Below are positions 19,284-28,008 of a stretch of DNA of 44,251 nucleotides, piece by piece. The translations under genes and the position numbers were made by a program. This DNA comes from an uncultured Prevotella sp. GTDB taxonomy: Bacteria; Bacteroidota; Bacteroidia; Bacteroidales; Bacteroidaceae. The notes beneath the pieces were generated by a model, which saw only the letters and a program-made list of their open reading frames with translations, had not been told where the DNA came from and searched no databases. Where the stretch lies: the NCBI GenBank assembly GCA_905234145.1, contig CAJOGK010000061.1, forward strand, positions 1 through 44,251. Reading direction: 5' to 3'. The stretch's first letter is position 1; every line of letters begins with the position of its first letter.

Positions 19284-21193
19284 ATGAGATTAAGAACAAC
19301 CATCTTGTCAATCCTCTTGTGCCTACTTGATGGTCAAATAAGCCTCGCTCAAAACGTGTGGTGTATTTCTACCACAAATTTGGATGCTGAGAATTATTAT
19401 GGAGCCACCGTAGCAAATGGCATGATAGGCATTAAATCTAGTTTACAGCCTCTTCAAACAGAACATATGATTATGGCTGGGGCTTATGACAAATATGGAC
19501 GAGGCAATGTGGACAATATTCTCATGGTCATTAACTTTATGAATGTGGTGCTGGTTGTTGACAAAGACACTATTTCTTTATCAAATATCAGTCACTATCA
19601 ACAATCAGTCCATTTTAAGGAGGGTTATTTTTCTGGTAGTTTCGATGTGAGCGACAAGTTGCACCTTGAATATCAAATTTATGCGCTTCGACATCTGCCC
19701 TATTGTGCGCTTATGAATATTACCATAAGCCCCCTAAAAGATATTCCTATTCATTTCATTCATGAACATAACTCAAGTGAAGCACTTAAAGAACTAAAAA
19801 TAAGGCATAGCGAACTCATTGAAGGAAATACACATCTGAAATTACTATCATCGGATACAGAAAGTAAGACTGGAAAAATAAAAGTCTGTGCCACCTCTAT
19901 TATATTAGCTGGCGATGACAAAGTTTATCAGAAAGGTAAAGATTACCATGTCTCAATTGTCGGAGCTTGCGTAACTTCTGCGCATCATTCTGATCCTGCA
20001 AATGAAGCAGAGCGCCTAGCAATTTTTACAGCTCTTGAAAAGATACCCATACTAACGCATGGTCGAAATTGTGGATGAGTGATATTTGTGTTGAAGGTGA
20101 TTCGCAGATTCAACAAGATGTACACAACATGCTTTTCCAGCTCTATGGAAGTGTAAGAGAAGATTCCCATCTGTCAATTCCACCAATGGGATTAACTTCT
20201 AATGGATATAATGGCCACATCTTTTGGGACGCAGATCTTTGGATGATGCCACCATTATTAGTTTTACATCCGGATTTGGCACGCCAATTAATTGAATATC
20301 GCATTGACAGATTGAAACCAGCTCATGAAAATGCTTATGCTCACGGTTTTAAGGGGGCAATGTTTCCTTGGGAAAGTAGTGATACGGGGGAAGAAGTGAC
20401 ACCAACTTTTGCTTTGACTGGACCTTTCGAACACCATATAACTGGTTGTGTGGCATTAGCAGCATATTTCTGTGTAAGTCGCGATACTACCTGGCTCAGA
20501 AATCGTGCTTGGCCATTACTTAAGGAAACAGCTGCTTTTTGGGAGAGTCGTATTGAGAAGGAACAGGATGGTTGGCATATACGTAATGTAGTATGCCCTG
20601 ATGAATGGGCCATGAATGTTGACGATAATGCGTTTACAAACGCTATTGCAGCAAAAAATATAGAAATTGCCATAAAGGCTGCACAACTTCTTGGTGTTAA
20701 GGGTCCTGTTGGTGATTATACGATTAATAATGCAGCCAGTGTTCCTGACATTGAAGGAGCTACCAGGGAACATGCTTCATATAAAGGTGAAGCCATCAAA
20801 CAGGCAGATGTCAGTCTACTTGCTTATCCGCTAGGCATCATAAAAGAGAAATCTCAAATTCTTCGTGATATGGAATTCTATATTCCTCGTATTCCTCACG
20901 ACAACACGCCAGCAATGAGTGACGCACTCTTCTCTTTATTATATGCACGTTTAGGTGACACGAAAAAGGCATTATATCATTTTCATGCTGGTTACGACGA
21001 ATATCTTTGCCCACCATTTAGGCAAATGGCAGAGGAAAAGGAAGGTAAGAATCCATATTTCATAACTGGAGCAGGAGGACTACTCCAAGCCCTCATCATG
21101 GGCTTTGCTGGATATGGAATAAATGATGATGGTCTTTTTCTGGGTCAACAGCATATTCCGCAAGGATGGCGTTCTATTATTATAAATAGGTGA
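19284..21193 (+). pseudogene. GH65 alpha-glucoside hydrolase (kojibiosidase / PGGHG-like clade), frame-disrupted
   Basis: Frame one (19284-20078) encodes a signal peptide (MRLRTTILSILLCLLDGQISLAQ) and the GH65 N-terminal sandwich domain. Frame two (to 21193, -1) encodes the barrel: NAWSKLWMSD, GYNGHIFWDADLWMMP, GAMFPWESSDTGEE, the catalytic VCPDEW, IKQADVSLLAYP, AMSDALFSL and FITGAGGLLQALIMGF. These match the branch with human protein-glucosylgalactosylhydroxylysine glucosidase (ATHL1) and bacterial kojibiose hydrolases more than the trehalose/maltose phosphorylases. The frames meet near 20053, just before NAWSKLW; the offset suits a 3n+1 nt deletion such as 13. The C terminus also ends early, right after PQGWRSI. 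A functional enzyme would release terminal alpha-linked glucose, perhaps alpha-1,2. It is last in the operon, 8 nt after GH97. Confidence 0.83.
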
Positions 21194-21227
21194 AGAATAG
21201 CCATTTCTTTTTTCGGCAGTAACAAAT

Positions 21228-21242
21228 CTGTGTGGGCAAACA
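21228..21242 (+). promoter_or_regulatory. Putative operator upstream of susC1
   Basis: A 15-bp element CTGTGTGGGCAAACA is identical to 29553-29567 upstream of susC2. Both copies lie 92 nt before the -7 box and 159 nt before the ATG. It is probably the binding site of a shared activator encoded elsewhere. Confidence 0.6.
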
Positions 21243-21294
21243 ATTTTGAAAAAATAAACGATTTTTGAAATTTAAGCTTTTTTAATACCCGTTA

Positions 21295-21327
21295 TTTGCA
21301 CTTTTTTTGCATTTTTATGTACTTTTG
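21295..21327 (+). promoter_or_regulatory. Promoter of the susC1 operon
   Basis: The -33 TTTG (21295-21298) and the -7 TACTTTTG (21320-21327) are 21 nt apart, matching the Bacteroidota sigma consensus. The leader to the ATG at 21387 is about 55 nt and ends in AAAAAACCTAAA, as in susC2. Confidence 0.75.
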
Positions 21328-21386
21328 CATCATTATTACACTATTATATAACTCTAAACACTAATTTTTAATTAAAAAACCTAAAG

Positions 21387-24300
21387 ATGAAAAAAGAAAA
21401 AAGTCTTTTCAACTCTCTTCTGAGAGCGTGTATGATGGCTTTATTCCTGCTTTTTGCAGTAGCTGTCAATGCACAAAATGTTACGGTGAAAGGTACCGTA
21501 AAGGACCAATTCGGCGAACCTGTGATTGGTGCAACCGTTAAGGTTCTTGGGTCTACCACCGGTGTGATTACTGATTTTGACGGTAATTACACAATTTCGG
21601 CACCTTCAAATGCCAAGTTGGAATTCTCCTACATTGGAACACAGACACAGGTTATCCCAGTAGCTGGTAAAACCTCTATCGATGTGACAGTGAAAGAAGC
21701 CGCAATGGCTATTGACGAGGTGGTAGTAACCGCACTCGGTGTAAAACGTCAGTCTCGTTCACTGGGTTATTCTACAACTAAAGTTGATGGTGAGCAATTC
21801 ACAATGGTTCGTGATCCAAACATTGGTAACGCTCTTTCTGGTAAGGTTGCTGGTGTTAGCGTAGCTGGTAACGCTACTGGTTCTACAGGTTCATCACGTG
21901 TCGTTATCCGTGGTAATGCCTCTTTGACAGGTAACAACATGCCTCTCTACGTTGTTGATGGTGTTCCATTCGACAACTCTAACCAGGGTTCTGCTGGCAC
22001 ATGGGGTGGTGCTGATATGGGTGATGGTCTGAACAACATCAATGCCGATGATATCGAAAGCATTCAGGTATTGAAAGGTGCTGCCGCATCTGCGCTTTAC
22101 GGTTATCGTGGTGGTAATGGTGCGATTCTCATCACTACCAAGAGTGGTAAGAAAGATCAGCCTGTAGAGATTGAGATTAATGAGAACTTGACTTTCAACA
22201 CCATTTACGACTATCGTGACTGGCAGGACACTTATGGCATTGGTTCTTATGGTATCAAACCTACAAATGCTGTTGATGCCCAGAACTGGGAGACTTCAAG
22301 CTGGGGCGCTAAGATGGATGGTTCACAGGCAACCAACTTCCTTGGTAACAACTATACTTATAGCCACATCAACAACTGGCCTAACTTCTATCGCACAGGC
22401 GTTACAACAAATACCTCTGCATCAATATCAGGTGGTGGTAAAGGCGTTACCTATCGTTTCGGCGTATCTTACAATCATGAGAAGAGCATTCTGCCAAACG
22501 CAAGCAATCGTCAGATTGGCATTAACATGAATACCACTTATGACATTTTCAAGAATCTTCACTTGAATGTAACAGCCAACTATGTTTTCGATAAGGCAAA
22601 TGGTCGTGCTAACCTTTCTGATGGTAATGGTAATACCAATGCTTCTCTGATGTATCATGGCAACTCTTTCGACATTCGTTGGATGGAGGGTGTCAATGGT
22701 GTTTGGGGAACAAATGCCGATGGCTCAGAAATGATTGGCGGTACTAACGTTTACTTCAACAACCCATATTGGTTGCAGTATCGTAAGACAAACGATTCAA
22801 ACCGTAATCGTCTGACAGGAGCTATTAACCTCCGTTGGGAAATTACAAATTGGCTATATGCTCAAGCCGCTGTTCAACGTGATGGCTATAGTCAGGAATA
22901 CAAGCAGGTTCAGCCTATCGGTGCTGCTGCTGACCCCATGGGTTGGATGACAGAATATGAAAAGAATTTTGAGGAAATGAACTATAATTTCCTTATCGGT
23001 TTCAACAAGGAATTCGGTGATTTCAATGTTGGTGCTACATTCGGTGGTAATAAGCAGAGTAATAAGGTAAAGCAATATACTGTTTCGGATGGTGGTCGTC
23101 CATTCATCGTTGACGGTCTCTGGTCTGTCAACAACCTTTCTGACAAGCGTCCAGCAAAATCATTTACCCGTTATCAAGTAAATTCTTTCTACGGAACTGT
23201 AGATTTAGGATGGAAGAATCAGCTCTTCTTGAATTTGACTGCACGTAACGACTGGTTCTCTACACTGGCTGATGATTCTAATAGCTACTTCTATCCATCA
23301 GCAACAGCTTCTTGGGTATTCACTGATAGTTTCAAAATGCCAGAATGGTTTGACTTTGGTAAAATTCGTGCAGGTGTGGCAACAGCATCTAACGGAACTT
23401 CACCATATTCAAATCTTCTGCTCTATCAGCTCCGCAACTATACTGTTAACGGACAGAGCGTAGCTACCCAGAACAATGGTAACAAGTATCCCAACCCCGC
23501 TCTGAAACCAGTTAAGATTTCTGAGTTCGAGGTAGGTTTGAACTTAGCATTCCTTGCAAACCGTCTGACCTTCGATATGGCTTACTATATTAAGAATACG
23601 AAGGATGATATCGCAGTTGTTTCTACCTCAAGTGCTTCTGGTTATAGTTCAAAAGTTGCAAACGTAGGTGAAATCCGTAATAATGGTTTTGAGTTCATGG
23701 TTGACGCTTATCCTATTCGTTCAAAGAGTTTCCAGTGGAATACCACATTTAACTTCGCATACAACAACAGTGAAGTAAAGAATCTCGGTGAAGGTGTAGA
23801 TCGCCTCTCTATCGATGGAGCCTCTTCACGTCAGGGTGGTGTAACTGTTTACAACATTGTAGGACAGCCTTATGGTGAGTTAATTGGTTACAAATACAAG
23901 CGTAACGCTCAGGGACAAATTATTCTTAAGGACGGTCTGCCTCAGCATGCCGATAGCCAGGAAAGCCTTGGCAACGGTGTTTACAAACTGACAGGAGGTT
24001 GGAATAACTCATTTAAGTATAAGGATTTCACACTTTCATTCCTGATTGACTTCAAGTTTGGCGCTAAGATCTTCTCAGGTACAAATCTGAACCTCTATTC
24101 TGATGGTCTTCACAAGAACACACTCGTAGGTCGTGACGATCCTACTGCAAAATATGTATTCCCAGGTGTCAACGAGGATGGTTCACCAAATACCACTGCT
24201 GTTTATGCTCAGGAGTACTACGGAGCTATCGTAAGCAACAATATTGCTGAGGAGTTCACATACAAGGCTGACTTTATTAAGCTTCGTGAGCTTTCTTTAA

Positions 24301-24512
24301 GCTATACATTCCCAAAGAGCATCCTAAGCTCTCTTAAGGTTGTAAAGGGTTTAAGCGTTTCATTGATTGCACGCAACCTCTGGACTATCAAGAAGTATGT
24401 TGATAACATCGATCCTGAGTCTTCTATCAATAATACTAATGGTCAGGGTCTTGAGTTGAATGGATATCCGACAACTCGCAACATTGGTTTCAACGTTAAT
24501 GTGAAGTTCTAA
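21387..24512 (+). CDS. SusC/RagA-type TonB-dependent outer-membrane transporter (copy 1)
   Basis: This is a 1041-residue protein with a signal peptide ending in AVAVNAQ. A carboxypeptidase-regulatory-like domain follows (VKGTVKDQFGEPVIGATVKV, about 27-105), then a TonB-box-like segment (DEVVVTALGVKR, near 113), a plug domain (RGNASLTGNNMPLYVVDGVP, IESIQVLKGAAASALYG) and a 22-strand-type barrel ending in the usual terminal Phe. There is no N-terminal STN domain, so signalling through an ECF anti-sigma factor is unlikely. With SusD it imports oligosaccharides produced at the surface, using TonB energy. It heads the operon susC1-susD1-DUF6057-TolB-like. Promoter and signal region resemble those of susC2 closely, while the barrel has diverged, suggesting a different ligand. 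Confidence 0.95.
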   Translation: MKKEKSLFNSLLRACMMALFLLFAVAVNAQNVTVKGTVKDQFGEPVIGATVKVLGSTTGVITDFDGNYTISAPSNAKLEFSYIGTQTQVIPVAGKTSIDVTVKEAAMAIDEVVVTALGVKRQSRSLGYSTTKVDGEQFTMVRDPNIGNALSGKVAGVSVAGNATGSTGSSRVVIRGNASLTGNNMPLYVVDGVPFDNSNQGSAGTWGGADMGDGLNNINADDIESIQVLKGAAASALYGYRGGNGAILITTKSGKKDQPVEIEINENLTFNTIYDYRDWQDTYGIGSYGIKPTNAVDAQNWETSSWGAKMDGSQATNFLGNNYTYSHINNWPNFYRTGVTTNTSASISGGGKGVTYRFGVSYNHEKSILPNASNRQIGINMNTTYDIFKNLHLNVTANYVFDKANGRANLSDGNGNTNASLMYHGNSFDIRWMEGVNGVWGTNADGSEMIGGTNVYFNNPYWLQYRKTNDSNRNRLTGAINLRWEITNWLYAQAAVQRDGYSQEYKQVQPIGAAADPMGWMTEYEKNFEEMNYNFLIGFNKEFGDFNVGATFGGNKQSNKVKQYTVSDGGRPFIVDGLWSVNNLSDKRPAKSFTRYQVNSFYGTVDLGWKNQLFLNLTARNDWFSTLADDSNSYFYPSATASWVFTDSFKMPEWFDFGKIRAGVATASNGTSPYSNLLLYQLRNYTVNGQSVATQNNGNKYPNPALKPVKISEFEVGLNLAFLANRLTFDMAYYIKNTKDDIAVVSTSSASGYSSKVANVGEIRNNGFEFMVDAYPIRSKSFQWNTTFNFAYNNSEVKNLGEGVDRLSIDGASSRQGGVTVYNIVGQPYGELIGYKYKRNAQGQIILKDGLPQHADSQESLGNGVYKLTGGWNNSFKYKDFTLSFLIDFKFGAKIFSGTNLNLYSDGLHKNTLVGRDDPTAKYVFPGVNEDGSPNTTAVYAQEYYGAIVSNNIAEEFTYKADFIKLRELSLSYTFPKSILSSLKVVKGLSVSLIARNLWTIKKYVDNIDPESSINNTNGQGLELNGYPTTRNIGFNVNVKF

Positions 24513-24534
24513 TCATCATAAAATAGACAAAGAA

Positions 24535-26208
24535 ATGAAAAAATATAAATTATTTGCAATAGCTTCGGTATTCGCACTTGGACTGACAAGTTGTGGCGAC
24601 TTTGGTGATACCAACATCGACCCGGAGCACCTTAATGAAGGAAACGTGCCAATGGCCATGCTCTTCACCAATGGCCAGCATCAGGCACTTGGATCAGACT
24701 GGGATATTTGGCGTAACTCATGTATCCATGCATCACAGTGGATTCAGCACATGACATCTATCCAGTGGTGGGAGGACTATGGTCGTTACACTTGGAGCGA
24801 TGCTTATTCTGGAGCTTATTGGGACACCTATAGTGGTGACCGTGGTGCCATGCGTGACATCACTACAGCATACGATAGTTGGAAAGATGCTGATGGTATG
24901 GCTCTTGACTGGAACATTGCTCGCGTCATGCGTGTTTATGCTTTCAGCAAAATGACTGATCTCTATGGTGATATTCCATATTCTCAGGCAGGTCGTCCTG
25001 GAGAATATTCTTATCCAGAATATGATACCCAAGAGTCTATCTATAAGAGCATGCTTCAGGAGCTTGACGAGGCTCAAGCAAATCTTAACAGCGGCGTTGC
25101 TCAAATGAAGGCTCACGATGTTTATTTCCAAGGCGATGCCGCCTCTTGGAAGCGCTTTGCAAACTCACTCATGTTACGTCTCGCCATGCGTCTCGTAAAG
25201 GTCGACGAAGCTACTGCTAAATCTTATGCAGCAAAGGCAGTTTCCAATGGTCTTATCACTTCTAACGATCAGAATGTGAAATTGGATCACCCAGGTGGTG
25301 TTACTACCAACGACTCTTCTGAACCATTCGCTAAGATCAATGCTCACGAGGACAAGGAATTCTTCCTTTCAAAGACCTTTGTAGACATTTTGAAATCTTC
25401 TAGCGACCCACGTTTAGCTTTGATAGCTACCGTCTGCGAGAATCCTGATATTTCTGTCCAAAGTTCTGATTATGAATACGGAAACAGCGATCCTGCTATT
25501 CAACAGGGTCTTCCCTCTGGAGGTTATAGCAATGGTCCGAGCAGCCCTTACTTTATTGGCAAGGTTGACGCTCGTTTCGATTCCGAAAAAGGTAATATCT
25601 ATCATGACAAGCCTGGCGATGCTGGTGTACACTTCAAGAGCCGCTTCTCTGTACCTAACCGTTACACCTATAGCGATCCTGAGGCTCCTACATTCATCGT
25701 AACTAACGCCCAGACCCAGCTGTTACTCGCTGAGGCAGCACTTAGAGGATACATAAGTGGTAATGCAGGTGCATTCTTCGAGGCTGGTATCCGTGCTGCT
25801 ATGGCACAATTCAGCCAATTCCCCAGCAAGGGTGCTTCAACACTTGTTGACACCTATCTTACACCTGCTGCTGTTGACGCATACGTAGCTTCTCAGACCG
25901 CAGCCTTTGCTACTGCCAGCGCAGAAGGAAAGAAGGAAATGATTAACATCCAATACTGGATCAACAGCTTTGGTGATGAGTATGAGGCATTTGCCAACTG
26001 GCGTCGTTCTGGCTATCCTACTCTTGAGGCTTCTCCATTCTGTATTGGTACAGCCAACGCTGACGGTAATAGCCAGAGTAAAGGTATCCCCCGTCGTTTC
26101 CGCTATCCTACTAGCGAGGATCAGATTAACACCACAAACTATCAGGCAGCTGTTAGCCGTCTCTCTGGTGGTGACCGCTTCGACTCACGCATATGGTGGG
26201 ACAAATAA
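24535..26208 (+). CDS. SusD/RagB-family glycan-binding outer-membrane lipoprotein (copy 1)
   Basis: This is a 557-residue lipoprotein with a signal ending in the lipobox LTSC (Cys at 20), followed by a SusD-like helical fold. Typical segments are WNIARVMRVYAFSKMTDLYGDIPYSQA, FANSLMLRLAMRLVKVDE, TQLLLAEAALRGY and EYEAFANWRRSGYPTL. It looks like the SusD-like_2 type often found with N-glycan loci. It caps the SusC1 transporter at the cell surface and binds the incoming glycan. The gene is 22 nt after susC1. Its end overlaps the start of the DUF6057 gene by 16 nt. Confidence 0.94.
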   Translation: MKKYKLFAIASVFALGLTSCGDFGDTNIDPEHLNEGNVPMAMLFTNGQHQALGSDWDIWRNSCIHASQWIQHMTSIQWWEDYGRYTWSDAYSGAYWDTYSGDRGAMRDITTAYDSWKDADGMALDWNIARVMRVYAFSKMTDLYGDIPYSQAGRPGEYSYPEYDTQESIYKSMLQELDEAQANLNSGVAQMKAHDVYFQGDAASWKRFANSLMLRLAMRLVKVDEATAKSYAAKAVSNGLITSNDQNVKLDHPGGVTTNDSSEPFAKINAHEDKEFFLSKTFVDILKSSSDPRLALIATVCENPDISVQSSDYEYGNSDPAIQQGLPSGGYSNGPSSPYFIGKVDARFDSEKGNIYHDKPGDAGVHFKSRFSVPNRYTYSDPEAPTFIVTNAQTQLLLAEAALRGYISGNAGAFFEAGIRAAMAQFSQFPSKGASTLVDTYLTPAAVDAYVASQTAAFATASAEGKKEMINIQYWINSFGDEYEAFANWRRSGYPTLEASPFCIGTANADGNSQSKGIPRRFRYPTSEDQINTTNYQAAVSRLSGGDRFDSRIWWDK

Positions 26209-28004
26209 GGAATATTTATAACCTCTTTATAAGGGTGTGTCAGAATCGACACACCCTTTTATCTGTTTTACTTGCCTTACTCTCTCTTGTATTACTTGGA
26301 GTTGTAATGCTCACATACGAAAACGAATACCTGTTTCGTATTCAGGAGCAAAGTCTTTTCCTCTACACACTTTTATTCTTTAAACTATGCATGTCTGAAG
26401 TTGGAGGACTTCTTATTTGGCTAGGATGTTACTTCACCCAATACCTATACCATACCTGGATAGGTGCTTCAATATTGCTATTACTATGGACCTTGTTAGT
26501 ATGGATGTTAAAAAAAGCCTTTAATATCCCATCGGTATTAGGTGTACTAGCCATTATCCCTATCGCAATCCTTTCAATTACAATCTTCCACTTAGGTTAT
26601 TGGATCTTTTACCTGAAAATGCATGGCTACTTCTTCGCTTCTACGCTAGGAACAATTCTTGTGGTAAGTGAAGTATGGCTATATCGATTTATACCTGTCA
26701 AATACCACATACGTACATTATTTATAATAATAATAACTTTCATCTCTTATCCTCTGTTTGGTTGTTATGCCCTTTGTGCTGCATTGATAATGGGTATTAT
26801 ATCATGGAGGGCAGAAATTCAAGACAAATGGCACTGTTTACTTGATAGTATAGCAGCTATTCTGTCTATTTTGGCCATTCCTCTTATTTATTATAATACA
26901 TTATACCATAGCACCAATATCAATGATCTTTGGTTTGCTGGTATCCCCCGATTTGAAACCGCTGAGCGTGTTTGCACGCCATATTATATGCCATACCTTC
27001 TACTAATACTATGCTTGATTGCCTTTGCTCTACTATACAAGAAGCATCGTACAATTACAATCAAGAGACCTCTTGCATGGAGCATTCTGCAAATAACGAT
27101 ATATACCATCATCTGCATCTTTACTTACCTTAACTGGTACAAGGATAAGGAATTCCATCAAGAATTGAAGATGTACCGTAATATGGAATCTATGGATTGG
27201 GACAGCGTTCTTAAAACGATGAGTGAAGCAAAGACCCCTACCCGCTTCATGTGGATGATGAACAATTTGGCCTTATTCAGACTCGACAGACAAGGTGATG
27301 AGATGTATCACTATCGCTATGGAAACAAGCTGAATGTTGCGCCTTTCGAAGTTCGCATGCTGCAAATTGGTGGCAAATTGCTCTACTTGAACTATGGGCA
27401 ATCCAATTTCTGTCATCGATGGTGCATAGAAGCAGGAGTCGAGTTCGGTTGGCGGATAGAATATCTGAAATGTATTGTGACGAGTCTTCTTATGAATGGC
27501 GAGACTGAAGCTGCTCAGAAATATCTCCATATTCTGCATCATACAAAATATTATAAGATCTGGATGCCAGAGGGTATTGACACCATGAAACGATTGATGT
27601 CAGAAGATGACCAGCTAACTAGCGACAATATGCTTGCAGAAGCATTTCTTCTTAATCATTTTGCTAACCGTGATAGCCAGGACCCTGTTACACAAGAAGC
27701 ATCTTTAATGTTTGCTTTACAATCATGTAATAAAGAGGTCTTCAAAAAACGACTTCAGCATGCTATCGTTCTTCAGCCTCAAAGGCATATACCATTACAC
27801 TGTCAAGAAGCATTGTGCGTATATAATCTTGTCGACTCATTTAATGTAGACATGAATATCAAGAAGAATTACGAGGCATTCATGTCGAGCGCAAGCCAGT
27901 TAAGGGGTATGGATATGAAACAAGCGAAAGCTGCTATGTATGAAAGATATGGCAACACTTTCTTCTATGATTACTATTTCAACAATTATCAGCAACCACA
28001 ATAA
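26193..28004 (+). CDS. DUF6057-like polytopic membrane protein with soluble C-terminal domain
   Basis: The N-terminal ~310 residues hold about 9-11 hydrophobic helices (the first near residues 22-40). The remaining ~290 residues are hydrophilic and helical, like a TPR-type repeat domain (LFRLDRQGDEMYHY, LLMNGETEAAQKYLHIL). I recognise it as the DUF6057 group seen beside SusC/SusD pairs; no biochemical role is known to me. An inner-membrane location is expected. The ATG at 26193 overlaps susD1 by 16 nt, so translation is probably coupled. No other sensible start exists before the first helix. A terminator-like hairpin lies inside its first 25 codons. The next gene starts 4 nt after its stop, so the two are likely functional partners. 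Confidence 0.75.
   Translation: MVGQIRNIYNLFIRVCQNRHTLLSVLLALLSLVLLGVVMLTYENEYLFRIQEQSLFLYTLLFFKLCMSEVGGLLIWLGCYFTQYLYHTWIGASILLLLWTLLVWMLKKAFNIPSVLGVLAIIPIAILSITIFHLGYWIFYLKMHGYFFASTLGTILVVSEVWLYRFIPVKYHIRTLFIIIITFISYPLFGCYALCAALIMGIISWRAEIQDKWHCLLDSIAAILSILAIPLIYYNTLYHSTNINDLWFAGIPRFETAERVCTPYYMPYLLLILCLIAFALLYKKHRTITIKRPLAWSILQITIYTIICIFTYLNWYKDKEFHQELKMYRNMESMDWDSVLKTMSEAKTPTRFMWMMNNLALFRLDRQGDEMYHYRYGNKLNVAPFEVRMLQIGGKLLYLNYGQSNFCHRWCIEAGVEFGWRIEYLKCIVTSLLMNGETEAAQKYLHILHHTKYYKIWMPEGIDTMKRLMSEDDQLTSDNMLAEAFLLNHFANRDSQDPVTQEASLMFALQSCNKEVFKKRLQHAIVLQPQRHIPLHCQEALCVYNLVDSFNVDMNIKKNYEAFMSSASQLRGMDMKQAKAAMYERYGNTFFYDYYFNNYQQPQ
26231..26260 (+). terminator. Hairpin with T tract inside the DUF6057 start region
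   Basis: An 11-bp perfect stem (26231-26241 with 26248-26258), a 6-nt loop and TTTT make a convincing intrinsic terminator. It starts 23 nt after the susD1 stop but is inside the DUF6057 frame. It could lower expression of the two downstream genes relative to susC1/susD1. Ribosomes entering at 26193 would melt it. Confidence 0.7.
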
Positions 28005-28008
28005 TACG

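Noticed and set aside
4797..20090. Programmed ribosomal frameshifting as explanation of the four split genes
   Set aside because: No slippery heptamer or consistent downstream structure is seen. Conserved residues are missing at the junctions, and both -1 and +1 shifts would be needed. Deletion or artefact explains it better.
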